This document shows positions 16,830 to 31,344 of a stretch of DNA of 64,000 nt, in pieces. Numbering within the stretch: the stretch's first letter is position 1; every line of letters starts with the position of its first letter. This DNA comes from Gerris lacustris. Its lineage: Eukaryota; Arthropoda; Insecta; Hemiptera; Gerridae. The notes below the pieces were generated by a model. That model was given only the letters and a program-made list of their open reading frames with translations. It was not told where the DNA came from and ran no database searches. A program made the translations under genes and the position numbers. The DNA lies in contig OX578276.1 of the NCBI GenBank assembly GCA_951217055.1, positions 35,178,205-35,242,204 of the forward strand. The letters run 5' to 3'.

Positions 16830-17110
16830 GCAGAGAATATTGTAATGGCGTGAAAATTCGATTTTGAAATTTTGAAGAATTCACTCGTTTTGAGGTGCCT
16901 TGAGTCCAAAATAGTTGTTTAAAAAAAATCTTTTAGTCATCTGCATATGCGTGGAGCCTAAACAACCGAACCGATTTCAATGAAATTAGGCACACATGTT
17001 CAAAAAAATCACACTCCGAATTCAAAATCGAGAAATAAATTTTAATTCTACATTTTGGGAACCACCCTGCAAAACTGAAAAGTTTCTAAAAAAATATTCT
17101 TTATCTACGA
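16830..17110 (+). repeat. Dispersed repeat family B, diverged copy
   Basis: Carries the 'GAAAATTCGATTTTGA', 'GAGTCCAAAATAG' and 'GGCACACATGTTCA' segments in order, with many substitutions. A much shorter fragment (AAAGAGAAAGTAATGTGATGG) lies at 14279 inside family C. Confidence 0.5.
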
Positions 17111-17204
17111 TTAATACGAAATATAAACATTATATCTCTGTTTAGATGCGTAGAAAGTGATTATTTACGTACTTGTATTCATTGCGCATGCGCGTCTCAT
17201 AGTT

Positions 17205-17259
17205 CTGAAGAATTCCTCTTCTTACCACGCTAGCGCGGTAAAGAAGAGGAATTCTTCAG
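17205..17259. repeat. Long hairpin upstream of the transposon ORF
   Basis: CTGAAGAATTCCTCTTCTT (17205-17223) pairs with AAGAAGAGGAATTCTTCAG (17241-17259); the centre ACCACGCTAGCGCGGT is itself nearly palindromic. It lies about 100 bp before the ATG at 17358. Confidence 0.8.
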
Positions 17260-17357
17260 CTTTACGCACGACTAGCGAGTTAGTTTACATTTAACAAAAC
17301 TAATTTGCTATTATTTTATTAAAGTAACTGTTTATATCGAGTTTTTAGTGAAAAACA

Positions 17358-17483
17358 ATGAGTGAATCAAGTGACTTTGACGAAAATGTGGAGAATAATA
17401 ATCCTCCAGAAATAACTAATTCGGCAAAAAATACAACTAATGAATTAATGCCATCTTTATCAAGAGAGAGATACGAACTTACA

Positions 17484-17494
<11 letters not shown>
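17358..17494 (+). pseudogene. 5' end of a transposon ORF (possibly tyrosine-recombinase type)
   Basis: The frame opens at ATG 17358 with a polar leader rich in Asn/Glu, then SLSRERYELTYSKF. An acidic leader followed by 'SRERYE..Y.KF' resembles the start of the core-binding domain in tyrosine-recombinase (Crypton-like) transposon proteins; that assignment is from memory of the family pattern and is weak. After Lys-Phe the frame runs on as low-complexity translation (IFFCIYYLNL) with no domain, because the sequence enters the arm of the large inverted repeat at 17484. Only about 45 residues look genuine. The nominal frame ends at 17840. Confidence 0.35.
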
Positions 17495-20475
<2,981 letters not shown>

Positions 20476-20491
20476 ATTTATTTGTAAATAA

Positions 20492-20495
<4 letters not shown>

Positions 20496-20572
<77 letters not shown>
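20496..20572. repeat. (TA)n microsatellite just outside the right arm
   Basis: About 75 bp of TA repeats, starting some 20 bp beyond the arm end. Its translation (Tyr-Ile repeats) is an artefact. Confidence 0.9.
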
Positions 20573-20574
<2 letters not shown>

Positions 20575-20995
20575 TTAAAAACGAACTAAATTATTGTCCT
20601 CTGTCTTTGAAGTTTACAATTCTTAAAATTCACTTTTCGTCACAATGTAATTTTATTTTATATACATATATGTAAGTATAATATTGTAATCTTTTGATGA
20701 AAATTATTTTACTCAATTGAATGTATGCATTTATATATTTTGTCTGGCTGATTCTATCTATTGTATTATTTTAGTGCTTATCCTTGTCGTAGAGTTCTAA
20801 TCGCATGAATCAGATATCTATTATGTTGCATAACGGAATCGGGGATTTTTATTTTTCATAATCTTATTTAGTTATCCGTAAAAAAATAACAAGAACATTT
20901 GAAGCCTTGTAGAAGTTATGATGATAATCTACGTTAAATACGTTTGTGTTATACGTGCTTATTTTAAACGTTGTCTTCAATTTGATGATTTTTTC

Positions 20996-21470
20996 TTCCG
21001 AGCTTACCGAAGTTAACAGAAGCTTTGATCGTTCTAAAGATCAAAAATTCCAAGACAGAAATCCGTTTAGACATCAGGGAACATTTTTGGTTCCGTGTCA
21101 GTCTGTCGGTCTATCGGTTGCTCAATTTTTGCAAACCAAAATTCTTAAAAATTATCCTTCCGATTTTAAGGGAATTTTTATGGTAGGTCATAATTAGCCC
21201 ATTGTTTGCTCCCATATAGGTTTCAACCTTCTGCGCCCATTTGTTTCTCTTCCACATTCACACACTAATACATTTATTTACACATATATATTCAAAAGTA
21301 CTCATCAAATTTTTCTGTAATACTTTCGACAAACCATCCAAGTTTGTCGAAAGTAGGCCGCAGATAGCTCCCAGATTAATTTCAACCGCCTGTGCTCTTT
21401 AAATCTTATTACATGAATACTTTAATTCATGTAAAAATCAAAACAATTTTGCCATTTAAAAAGAACGGGG
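20996..21470 (-). repeat. Dispersed repeat family C, reverse copy
   Basis: Reads GAGCTTACCGAAGTTAACAG then the reverse of the family C markers (GTCATAATTAGCCCATTG, ACATGAATACTTTAATTCAT). Non-coding. Confidence 0.5.
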
Positions 21471-21535
21471 GAAAAATTAAACAAATTTGACAATAATAGT
21501 TAGTAAAATAATAAAACCATTAAAGTATACGAACT

Positions 21536-22196
21536 AAGACCCTTATATTTTCCTGCGTGTGTCTGTCCGTCCGTCCTCTCGCGTGCTCTCACGGCTACAC
21601 CTTTCGTCCGATTACTTTGAAATTTGGCATGTATGTGTCTTGTACATACCCACATATTTTAAAAATATAGCGACTTAAAAAAAAATATTTTTAAAAAAAA
21701 TTAGGGTAAAAAAACTTTTTTTTCGACACCGTGAGGGGTATCATATGAAAGGGTACGTCGAGCTGATTACAAAAATATATAATTCTTTGGATATAACTTT
21801 GATAGGGCGAGCGTAGGCAAGTTTGAAGTGGGTGTGAAACGTGTCCCCCCCCCTCTATCTCGCTTATTTGAAGTGTAAAATTCCTGAACATTTTTCAACC
21901 AAAAGTAAAGATACCACTTTTTGGAAATTTCGGAAAAATATTATTTTATTTTTTATTGACAAAATACGTTTTTTTATAATTATGGTCTTTTCGATGTATT
22001 TATATGGTTATAGTCCGGTTCAGTGGCAAAAAAATACTTTATCAGAGTGTGTTTTGAGAATATCAGACCCTTAAAATGGGTCTGATATTCTCAATAAAAT
22101 TTTAAAAAAACACTGTTTATACACTTTACAATTAAACACTATATAGTCTGGCCTACGGACCCTCGCTGTGTGCTGACTAGCACACACTTGACCTGA
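21536..22196 (+). mobile_element. Repeat family A, copy 2 (5'-truncated)
   Basis: Begins inside the family at GACCCTTATATTTTCCTGCG, without the AGGGTCCGTAGGC start, and runs to GCCTACGGACCCTCGCTGTG and ACTTGACCTG. Otherwise collinear with copies 1 and 3, apart from small indels and a shortened end. Confidence 0.65.
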
Positions 22197-22812
22197 TTAT
22201 TTTAAATTTAGCGCATTTGTTTCTTTTTTTGTATAGTACTTTTAATACACTTTCCTATAAGAAAATATTCCCTTTTCTCCAATGACAACAAACACTCTAC
22301 CTTAATTATTTTAAGAGCATTGAGTAATTTTATAGAACATCTCAAACTAATAATAATGTTCCAGAACGATTGTAATTAGTGATTAGACTCAAGGATTAGA
22401 GGACTTTTTTGTTTCAAATGATGTGTTGTATAGCCTCCAAAAGTTTGTCAAATTTCTCGCTAGTCACTCCATATAAACTTTCTACGTATATTGTACGTAG
22501 CACGATAATCGTATTCTATGTATAAGATGTGTAAGATTAAAGCAACCCCTGATGTTTGATAATACATACTAACATTAAACTTTTTATATACATAACTACC
22601 TCGTCCATTTGTTTAGTTATTACAATGGACTCTAATTACTATTACAATTTACAATAGACTCTATGACTCAAAACTACTCTAAGCTTTATGACTCAAAAAT
22701 ACTATTACAATGAACTCTAATGGAAATTTCTATGATTAAATTTAATTATTATTAAAAATTGTATTAAATATTTACTGTAAAAATAATCTTACCCAACTGG
22801 AATTCTCGCTAT

Positions 22813-22954
22813 TTTCACACAAATTAGTTTTTGCCCAGGAAATCTACTTATATTTGAATGAAATACCATTTTTGGATTTCACACAAATTAGTTTTTGCCC
22901 AGGAAATCTACTTATATTTGAATGAAATACCATTTTTGGATTTCACACAAATTT
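22813..22954. repeat. 64-bp tandem duplication
   Basis: Two full identical units starting TTTCACACAAATTAG at 22813 and 22877, and 13 bp of a third at 22941. Perfect identity suggests a recent event. Confidence 0.92.
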
Positions 22955-23007
22955 GTTAATGAATTTCAAATCTATAAATATAGATTTAAGGAACTCAAAT
23001 CTATAGT

Positions 23008-23470
23008 TATTGCTTCCAAACTTACCGAAGGAATCTGAAACATTGTTATCATTCTGAAATACGACATTTTTTTTTGCCCCCAATATCAAACATTCCTGGA
23101 CAGACATCAGGGAACATTTGGGTCTCGTGTTTGTCTGTCGGTCAGAATTTATGCGAACCACAATATTTTAAAAACTACTCGTCCGATTTTAGGTAGATCA
23201 CGATTAGCCCGCATTATTAGGCCCATATACATATAGGTTTCTACCTTCTGGTGCTTATTTGTAGTTTCTTCTGTATGCGCAAAGCTATTTTATTAACTCT
23301 AATATCTTTAAAAGAACATTATTCTGATTTTTAAGAAGTATAGATGGTTTGTCAAATGTAGCCCACAGATGTTTCGTCCGAGCTCTTTAAATTTTGCTAA
23401 ATGAATACTTTTATGTTAAAAAAAAACCAACAACATTTAGACAATTTTTTTTAAAAAAGGGGAATAAAAT
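23008..23470 (-). repeat. Dispersed repeat family C, reverse copy
   Basis: Begins CTTACCGAAGGAATCTG; includes 'GATTTTAGGTAGATCACGAT' and 'AAATGAATACTTTTATG' (in part). Lies directly after a 64-bp tandem duplication (22813-22954). Confidence 0.45.
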
Positions 23471-24224
23471 AAATTATAATGGTTTGTAAATTTAAAAGCA
23501 TAATATAATTTAAGTACGTGATAAGAATCGAGAAAGCCATGTTTTTTTCAGACGATTTATGGACATTTCTTAAATACAACTTTTTTTGGTCTTTCTAGAT
23601 ATACTTGTATACTATGCGTGTAAGAAAAAAAGTTTTATTTATAAAAAAAAATCATACGTTCAATTAATCAAGAGCAAAATGTAGTTCTTAAAAATTAATG
23701 AAGAGAGCTTACAACTTGAAACAGTAGACCGAAACATTTTCGATGTATTGAATGATTTCTTTTTAAATACATACTTATAATTTCTCCTTGGCTAAGTACA
23801 GCAATGCTAAGGGGAATTGTGATACATACTTAGATTAAGGATAGTATACAATCTCTATGCTATTTATTCTATAGTATCAGAATTTGTGTAATTCATATCA
23901 TACGAGAAAACAGGGAAAATATATCTTTTTTTCAGTATGAATCAATTTTCCTATTCTTTTGTAGGAAATTACGGATAAAGATATGTATTTTCGAAGTTCG
24001 ATATAACCACAGATTATTTAACTGTAGAAAAGTTAAAGGAGATTAAAAATGACTCAAACTGAAATGTAGTTTTAAAAAGTGTGAGATAATTTTAACATAC
24101 AATATTTATTATTTCTTTTCTATAGAAAGATTTTGTGAAACTTTATTCATCGAATAATCAAATAATAATTAAAAACCGATTGCGACTACTTTAACCATTA
24201 AATTTCGGGCGCTTCTTTAGCATA

Positions 24225-24245
24225 TGCCTAAATCCGGCCCTGATA
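24225..24245. repeat. Solo transposon-like end
   Basis: CCTAAATCCGGCCCTG on the plus strand (CAGGGCCGGATTTAGG on the other) looks like a hAT-type terminal repeat. Its partner was not found, so it may mark a truncated element. Confidence 0.3.
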
Positions 24246-25080
24246 TACATACATGTGGAAGATTCCTTTATCTTAGATAGTATTTTTATTTTTTTTTAAT
24301 TTTTTAAAAAGATTATAACAACATTCATCGAAAATAAATGATCTGTGAAAGCCAGCTTTCTAGGTAGTGGGACAATGAGTTAAAAATCTATGACAACATT
24401 TTTACATAAAGGTTAATATAAGTGGGTAAAACAGACTATAATTTATTTTGCAGTGTTGTACCTGCCAATCAGCAACACAATTTGTCTGAGTGAGAGATGC
24501 CAAGGGATGTGTCACGCAAGCGTGGCACATAGGAACTGTTCCAACATCAGACATTATGTCGTTAAAATGTTGGCTCGGCATTGCATCATGTCCTATATCG
24601 TTTCATGTAAAACTTTGAGTGTTTTAAAACACAAAAAACTTCGTAGAGTTGATTAAGTTATAGAAAAACATTTTAAGTGGTAGAAAAACTTCATAATTTG
24701 TTTTTTTTTACAAAAAAGTAGCTGAGTCCACAGTTTGTTTAAAATTGTGCCAGTGCCCTTTAACCCCTTCGAATTTGGTGTTTGGTGATAAGAGTAATTA
24801 ATTTAATGTTTTTTTATTTGATTATTTTTTAAATTTAAATTTGACCCCCTAACTGATGATTTGACTCACAGTGAAGGTTGAATGTAATACATTTTTGACC
24901 CACTTCCTAGTCACCTTGAGGTTTATTTATGCATGGGTATTTTGTATTTTAAACATACGTATACGAATGTTATATGCACTTCTTCTGGTCTCTGTGCTCT
25001 AACATTCTTAAACATTATTGTTTTTTCCTCTAAATTCCGATTCAGATATAAGAGAACATTTTCGGACTCGAGTCGGAGAG

Positions 25081-25255
25081 TGTAAGAACAACTCAATAGA
25101 ACTATAAGTTCTTACACTTAAAATACTTAAATTATTTTTACTCAAAAAAAATGAAACTCTTTCTTCAAATCTTAAGCGAGTCTGACATTATATTTTCTTT
25201 GACACAAAACAATAATCAAAATATAAACATTAAAAAACCCTGGCAACATTTAACA
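25081..25255 (-). repeat. 3' LTR of the BEL/Pao element
   Basis: 175 bp, matching the other LTR over its whole length. Preceded in element sense by GGTGTGGAGGA, a short purine-rich stretch that could be the polypurine tract. Confidence 0.95.
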
Positions 25256-25365
25256 TCCTCCACACCAAGAAGCTGGACCCGCCTGCATTTCTTCAGAATG
25301 TACCTGTATAAGGTATAACCTTTGTACAGGTCTGTTCATCTCTCCTGATGCAGTCTTCAGCTTGA

Positions 25366-26877
25366 TCAGCCGTCGTCCGCCATCTTTCTCTTGTTCAGAG
25401 TTACTACTTCGTTCAAATCAGCTGTACTGGACTCCCCGCTCTCGCAAAGGACGGTACTCATCTCCTCAAAACTTAAAACTGCCCTATCTACTATTTTCTT
25501 TAACAAATTTTTTATTAACCTGATGCTAGAAATTAAATTTGGCCCCTTTTCTAAACACTTATTTAATGAAGGATTTCCCTTCTCCCTACAAGATACATCA
25601 AACACTGGTCTGACCGGTGTTGCCGCAGTGCTAAATTTAACCGATTCTAAAAAATGCTCTTTTTTAGCTCTCTCTAACTGTGACTTCTTTTCTGTCTGAT
25701 CTAAATTTCCTTTAGCATCTAACCGCCATAGGTTGGCTATCTCCGTCTCTTCCAATGAGAGAAGCGTAGCCGTATTGAGTTCTGGATTTATACTAGATGG
25801 CTGAGTTTTACCAATAACTGACCATCCTAGCTCGGTGTCTATCGCTACTAAACCACAATCTAATTTGACAATTATCCCTTTAAATATTTCTCCTATCCCA
25901 TCTGCCCCTAACAAAATGTCTATTGGCGTGTCCGATTGTCCTACGTCATTTATCTGAATTCCTCTACCTTTTAATTCTTCTAAAATCCTGACATCGGTAA
26001 TGCTTGGCACTTTCCCACAAATTTTTTCTTGATCCAAAACTTCAAATTCATATTCACTACCCCCATCTATAGCTTTCGTTTTAATTCTGTAAGAGAAGTG
26101 CTTCTGTTTCTGTTCCGACCCTCCAAAAAGAACATGAGTTACCACCTCAGATCTACTTGGTGTCAGTTCTAATTTTGCAACTATTGATTTTGTAATATAG
26201 GATTTATGTGACCCCGAATCTAAAATAGCCCTACAAACATAATCCCCTCTTTTACCCGAAATTTTAATCATGACAGTTTGTAAATAAATATTCGAACTCC
26301 CTCTGATACCTCTCTGATTACTTAATACCGAATCTTCTTTATCGTATTTCTTCGTTGTATCTTCTTTTTTGACAGTTTTACTTTTATTAATTTCAGGACA
26401 CATTAACTCAAAATGGCCCCTATCACAAACCATACACCTAACTCGAACCTTACAAAATTTTGCTATATGGTTTGGACGTAAACAACGGAAACAATGTTTT
26501 TTGGCAATTACAGCTTGTGTTCTTTCTTCCAAAGATATTGCTTTTGCCTTAAGACAGTCCCTACTTTCATGTTGAAGTTCACAAAAAACGCATTTGCACC
26601 AAAACTTGCTCTCTCCTCCCGATCTTACTTCTTCTTTTCTTACCGGTGCTAATAAATTTGCCACAGTTGGCGTAGCGACCTTACTCTCTGTTTTTGCAAC
26701 ATTTAGCTTTTTATCGGAAGGTTTGCTTTGGCCAGAACTATCTAAAACTCCGAACCCTGATATCGCGAATTGTATGCGTTGCTCACTTTCTACTTCTGAT
26801 CTTACAAACTGAATTAGCTTGGTCAGTTTGCTAACTGCAGTGTCTCCCCCCGCTGCTCTAAGCTCAGGGTTTGCTAA
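25366..26877 (-). pseudogene. gag-pol of the BEL/Pao element, second fragment (zinc knuckles, protease, pol remnants)
   Basis: Open from 26877 to a stop at 25366, about 500 codons. Three Cys/His clusters are visible: CVFCELQHESRDC, CFRCLRPNHIAKFC (CX2CX4HX4C) and CMVCDRGHFELMC. Then comes an aspartic protease (DUF1758 type) with the DSG active site in AILDSGSHKSYI, and the flap-side VLFGG and DILLGAD segments. After about 330 codons, PVRPVFDVSCREKG and SLNKCLEKGPNLI mark the first blocks of reverse transcriptase, followed at once by LSFEEMSTVL, which belongs near the integrase C-terminus. The catalytic RT, RNase H and integrase cores are missing, so this is an internal deletion. The C-terminal tail of pol (about 25364-25258) survives in another frame. 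Confidence 0.85.
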
Positions 26878-27668
26878 TAGTACAGTAGAAATAAGTGAAA
26901 AAACACCTTAAGGTGGAACTAATTGCAACAAAAATGATTCTTGTTGTAAATGGTAGGTAACACGCCCCTAATCAACATACTAAAAGTATACATCCGTACC
27001 GTCGCGCAAAATGCTTTTTTTTTGGCCGCCATCTTGAAAAAACATGAAAATTTTCAAAAAAATCATGTGTGGTATCAAATCACAGGAAATTTAATGCTGA
27101 AAAAGAATATGAGGTTGGTTTATAAATGTAAAATGTTTACGAAGATGAAGTAGAGGGGGAAATATGAAAAATTATACCTTAATAACCTAGTACATATTTA
27201 CACCTGAAATGCTTAAATGATGCTAGATTAAAAGTCTTTAGCAAAACTGATCAGAACCGAAATAAAGTTACTGTACATAAATAAGGACTTTTATCCTAGT
27301 TCATCAGATATTTCATCTGTTGAAGAAAACTAGTAAAAAAAGTGGAAGAAAACAACATATTTTAGGGAAAATTGAGGAGTTAAAAAACTTTTTTTTTTAA
27401 ATAATTCACATTATTGCAATGAAGTGTGAATCTTCTAGTCAGTCAAGTTAGTAAGAAATTTATTTTTAAATTGAAAATAAGTTGTTATAAATGGTTAATG
27501 TCAGTAAAATTGTTGATGGCTGTATAATAGTAATTATTGGATTTAATAAAATTTGTTTCTAGCTTGAGAATGACAGAAAGGAGGGGTTAAAATATCGCTA
27601 AAGGGAGGCTATTATTTTTTCTTAAGACACAGCAGCATTTAAATTAAACCATACAAGGAACCAACTAC

Positions 27669-28885
27669 TCTATCTATATATATAAAATTAAAGTTTTGTC
27701 TGTACATTGGTCAAAATTGAATTTTTTTGGATACTTTTTCATTTTACACATTCCGAAAACCGAATCCGGCCATAACTTTTTTCGTGTATGTGTGTATGTC
27801 TGTCGCCCCAGTCAGACTTTATAGGCGCAAAACTGGCTAAATGAAATCGATTAATTTTTTTTCAGGGGTGTGTGCAAACACCCTGTTGTAGGCTTGGTTT
27901 CATCTAAAAATATTGAGTAGAACAAAAGTTATTGACAATTTAAAAAAAAAAGAAGTATATAAAACATAACATAAAAAAATTAGGTTGACCCACCGTAATC
28001 AAACCCCACAGACTCGCTAATCAAAATGTTTGGGTACCTCTAGACCACCTAGAGACTCGCGGTTTTTTGCATTTGGTCGGAAATTGGCCCAAAACGACTG
28101 GAAAAATCCGAAAAGTTAAAAAAAAGAATTTAAACCCCCCTTAAAAAATTAAAGATGGTGGACGCACTTAATAGTTTTTTGGAGGCTTATTGTGGCTAAA
28201 CGGTAAGTCGTATCGACAAGCTGATTCCGTCAGCGGTAACTGATTTCAAAAGATCTACAACTTTGGTCCTTTTTGTCTTCCACCGGATCTACCTTAAATA
28301 GAGCTAAATTTGATTTTTTGTACAAACAAAAAATATATTTTGAGCTCATATGGCGTCCGCAATTGTTGACCGATTTAATTTCTGATTGGGGTGCTTAATT
28401 CTCACACTATTGGTCTATAAATCAAGTATTAATTATTCAATTATTTTTTTCTAAAACCAGAGTTATTAAATATTTATTGGTGGAACTGCCTTATTGAGAG
28501 AAGAGACTGGTGATTAAATTAATGCACCATTATGGTTGATGATTGTTCAATGACTTCCCAGTCTAATTGGTTTTTACGACGTTTATTTTCTTATTTATTA
28601 TACCTTTTTTTAGTTGTTTTTTTTATTAATTACTTTACATATTAATTAGTTTCTATTGGCTATGTTTTAAACATATAATATATAGACTCCAAACTACGAT
28701 TTGGAGAATATTATATTCTTAGAAACGGAATGAATGGTGTATAATATAGTCCTGATTTTTTTCCTAGAAGGCTTGGAAAAAAACTATTTAGGCATTTTAT
28801 TTAATTGCTAGGCCTACATGTCAATAGGAAACATAGCCACTAATACCTTGCATGAGCCCCGCGCGGAGCGCGGGGTGAAAGCTAG
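27669..28885 (+). mobile_element. Non-autonomous Helitron nested in the left arm of the long-TIR transposon
   Basis: 5' end TCTATCTATATATATAAAATT, close to the usual TCTCTATATATATAAA start. 3' end: a hairpin CCCCGCGC-GGA-GCGCGGGG (28857-28875), six bases, then CTAG followed by T, the canonical CTRR-T end. 1,217 bp with no Rep/helicase frame. The host arm resumes on the other side, aligned to the opposite arm, which lacks the Helitron. No target duplication, as expected. The base before the 5' TC is C rather than A, so the start may be off by one or mutated. Confidence 0.85.
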
Positions 28886-28980
28886 TTTACTATAAAAGCA
28901 AGATATATTTCTCCCCCCTTTACTAACTTGTTTGGATAGAAAAACAAAGCATTTGTAGTGTTGAAAAACCTTTTTTTTTA

Positions 28981-29172
28981 TTATTCACTATAAAAGGAAA
29001 ATTTATAATAAATGTTTAAAGCTTCTTTGACAATTAGTGTGTTTGCATCAGTTTCTACATGAATGACGGAATGGCCTCTTCCTTGAATATACTCCCACGT
29101 ATATTGATAATGCGTTGTTTTTTTTTTTTTTTTTGAAGAGTTAGAAAGAAATTTGTTTTTCTTGATTACCAC
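28981..29172 (-). pseudogene. Fragment of a transposon-encoded protein, unknown family
   Basis: The minus-strand frame, possibly extending upstream to about 29200, contains YTWEYIQGRGHSVIHVETDA and NTLIVKEAL. The 'GH.VI..E.DADTLIV' pattern recalls uncharacterised proteins found with insect repeats, but I cannot name a family. It sits in the single-copy core of the long-TIR transposon and is the only protein-like piece there, so it may be what remains of its own gene. Confidence 0.3.
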
Positions 29173-30516
29173 AGGCGAATTTTGATCAAAAGGGATGAAT
29201 ATACAGTGTATTTATGTATTTTTTGTAAGATAATATAATAATAAAAATTCTTAATATAAAAAAACACTACTACAACACAATCTGTGCTCTGCATCTATTA
29301 TATTTGGTTTTTATACCCGTTAAAAACTATTTTCACTTTTCCATACCTTCTGTTAACATACGATTGGTGTTGCTTTATGACATCGCCCAATGTTGCAGAA
29401 GCAGGCCATGGTAACTGGTGAATCGATGCACCACCATCAGGTTTTGTGGCCATTGTGTTTTTTGTTCTATTTCTGCTATATTATGGTCGACATATTCGGT
29501 GACACATTGTGAAAAGTGTCCAGATGGTACACTTCAACACTTTGGTTACTTTCATCCATTACAGCAGAATGTATGTATTTCTACACTTCAGCATAAGGCA
29601 CAATGAATCCAAGGCTGCAAAGTTCATCAAATAGGAAACGAGAATCAAAATTTCTGTGAATCTGTATGTCTACAATAAGAGGAATTGGGCATATCAGAGA
29701 ACGAGGGCCCTGCATCTTGCATTTCAGCCACACCAATCGAAACCGGCTTCAGGTTATTGTGTTTGAAACTAATTAGGATAGGTATCCAAAAAAGTGAGTA
29801 AACAAGGGGGAAATATGTAGTTGGTCCTTATTAAATCTAATAATAACTATTATGCAGGCATTACAAATTTTACTGACTTTAACATTAATTAATACACTTA
29901 CAATTTATAACAACTTATTTCAATTTAAACATAAATGTCTTACTAACATGACTGACTAGAAGATCACACTTCATTGGAATTATGTGAATTATTTTTAAAA
30001 AATATATGCATTTTTTTGACTCGTCAATTTCCCCTAAAATGGTGTTTTCTTCAATTTTTTTACTTGCTTTCTTCAACTGATGCAATATCTGATGAACTTA
30101 AATCAATAACTGATAAAAGTCATTATTTTTGTAGATTAAATTTATCTCGGTTCTGATCAGTTTTGCTAAAGTCTCGATTAATCTAGCATAATTTAAGCTT
30201 TTAAGATGCTAATACTTGATTATTGAGGTATAATTTTTCATATTTCTCCCTCTACTTCATCTTCGTAAACATTTTTCATTTATAAACCAACCTCATATTC
30301 TTTTTCAGCATTAAATTTCCTGTGATTTGATACCACACATGATTTTTTTTTAAATTTTCATGTTTTTTCAAGATGGCGGCCAAAAAAACGCATTTTGCGC
30401 GACGGTACGGATGTATACTTTTAGTATGTTGATTAGGGGCGTGTTACCTACCATTTACAACAAGAATCATTTTTGTTGCAATTAGTTCCACCTCTAACGC
30501 TATTTCTACTGTACTA

Positions 30517-31341
30517 TAACGCCAATGTTCTTTGCCATGCACGTAACGTCTCCTCTGGTAAGCTGGACTCTACCAGTGGATACAATATAGCTGCATATTT
30601 TTCTTTTGTTACACCCAGTGATTCTAAAGCCCTTAGCTGCGTCTCTAACCTATCGTACAGCTGTGCAAGCGATAACTTAACTTTAGAATTACTTAAAACT
30701 AGGTTTAACAACTCTCGAACATAGACCTCAATCAAAAGGTCTTCCGTCCCGTACCTAGATTTAAGGCTATCTAGAGCCTTATCGTAATTTTCTGAAGTTG
30801 GAGGGTAACTTTCCAATAATTCTCTAGCTCTAGACCCGTCTTTAAAAGATTGCAATAAATATTGGAATTTTTGCTCCCCCGTCAACTCACTATCTAAATG
30901 GATTGACCTAAATCCACTCCAAAATTCTAACCAATTTTTTACCTCAAGATCGTACTTTTTAAGTTCGATTGGAGGAAGTTTTACTCTACGAGAGCTAAGG
31001 GAGCCAGAGCCTTTTTGAACTACCATAGATATCTTTGACCCCTCAAGTATTTTCTTAATCTTAATATTGCATTCAAAATACTTAGCCTCGTATTCTACGT
31101 CGATTTCCTTTTCAATCTCCTCCTCAGGTATATCTTCATCCATCATCAGGTTGATAAGCTGGGTCTGCAAGGCGTCTAATTCTTTGAACCTCTTTCCTAG
31201 CCATTCTAACTGTGATTCTAGAATTACGCACGATGGAACTGCAGCCTTTAACTCCTCTTCGATTTTGTTAAATATTTTAGTGAAGTTCGCTCGAGCAATC
31301 TTCCTCGCTTTCTTAGTTTTTTCCATGGTCACGGTCGCCAT
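30517..31341 (-). pseudogene. gag part of the BEL/Pao polyprotein, first fragment
   Basis: Open from ATG 31341 (or 31326) to the insertion point at 30517; the nominal stop at 30516-30514 belongs to the inserted transposon. About 275 codons. The region LPPIELKKYDLEVKNWLEFW followed by a helical stretch to SLPEETL matches the BEL/Pao gag (DUF1759-type) layout: coiled-coil N-terminus, conserved 'LPPI.L..YD....W..F' and a helical capsid-like portion. No internal stop in this fragment. It would continue at 26877 if the insertion were absent, and the frame is preserved across the 3-bp duplication. Confidence 0.85.
31326..31340 (-). promoter_or_regulatory. Primer binding site overlapping the gag start
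   Basis: Three bases after the 5' LTR plus one, the minus strand reads TGGCGACCGTGACCA, which fits complementarity to a tRNA 3' end (CCA). The sequence resembles an arginine tRNA tail, from memory, unverified. The first in-frame ATG (31341) overlaps it by two bases. A second ATG with strong context (ACCATGG, ATG at 31326-31324) sits at its far edge and is the better start. Confidence 0.5.
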
Positions 31342-31344
31342 AAA

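Larger units (their letters stand above)
22197..25075. other. Intergenic, mostly unassigned
   Basis: Apart from the 64-bp duplication, the family C copy and the solo end listed separately, I see no coding sequence or structure. Small frames (for example at 24453-24656) lack any protein character. Confidence 0.6.
26878..30516. mobile_element. Long-TIR DNA transposon nested in the BEL/Pao element
   Basis: 3,639 bp, starting TAGTACAGTAGAAATA and ending with its complement, flanked by TAA at 26875-26877 and 30517-30519. The TAA assignment is supported because removing the element plus one TAA keeps the host gag-pol frame open. The TIRs are very long: the right arm is about 29782-30516 (735 bp). 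The left arm is about 26878-27667, continuing at 28886-28940 after an inserted Helitron. Arms show scattered substitutions and indels. The core 28941-29781 codes only a fragment. A 3-bp TAA duplication fits PIF/Harbinger, but such long arms are unusual; family unassigned. Confidence 0.85.

Noticed and set aside
25391..26812. Plus-strand frames opposite the pol fragment (25391-25699, 26369-26575, 26594-26812)
   Set aside because: Antisense shadows of the retrotransposon reading frame.
26878..30516. TA (2-bp) target duplication, which would suggest a Tc1/mariner or pogo-type element
   Set aside because: Removing the element with one TA puts a stop in the host gag-pol frame, whereas TAA restores an open frame, so TAA is preferred.
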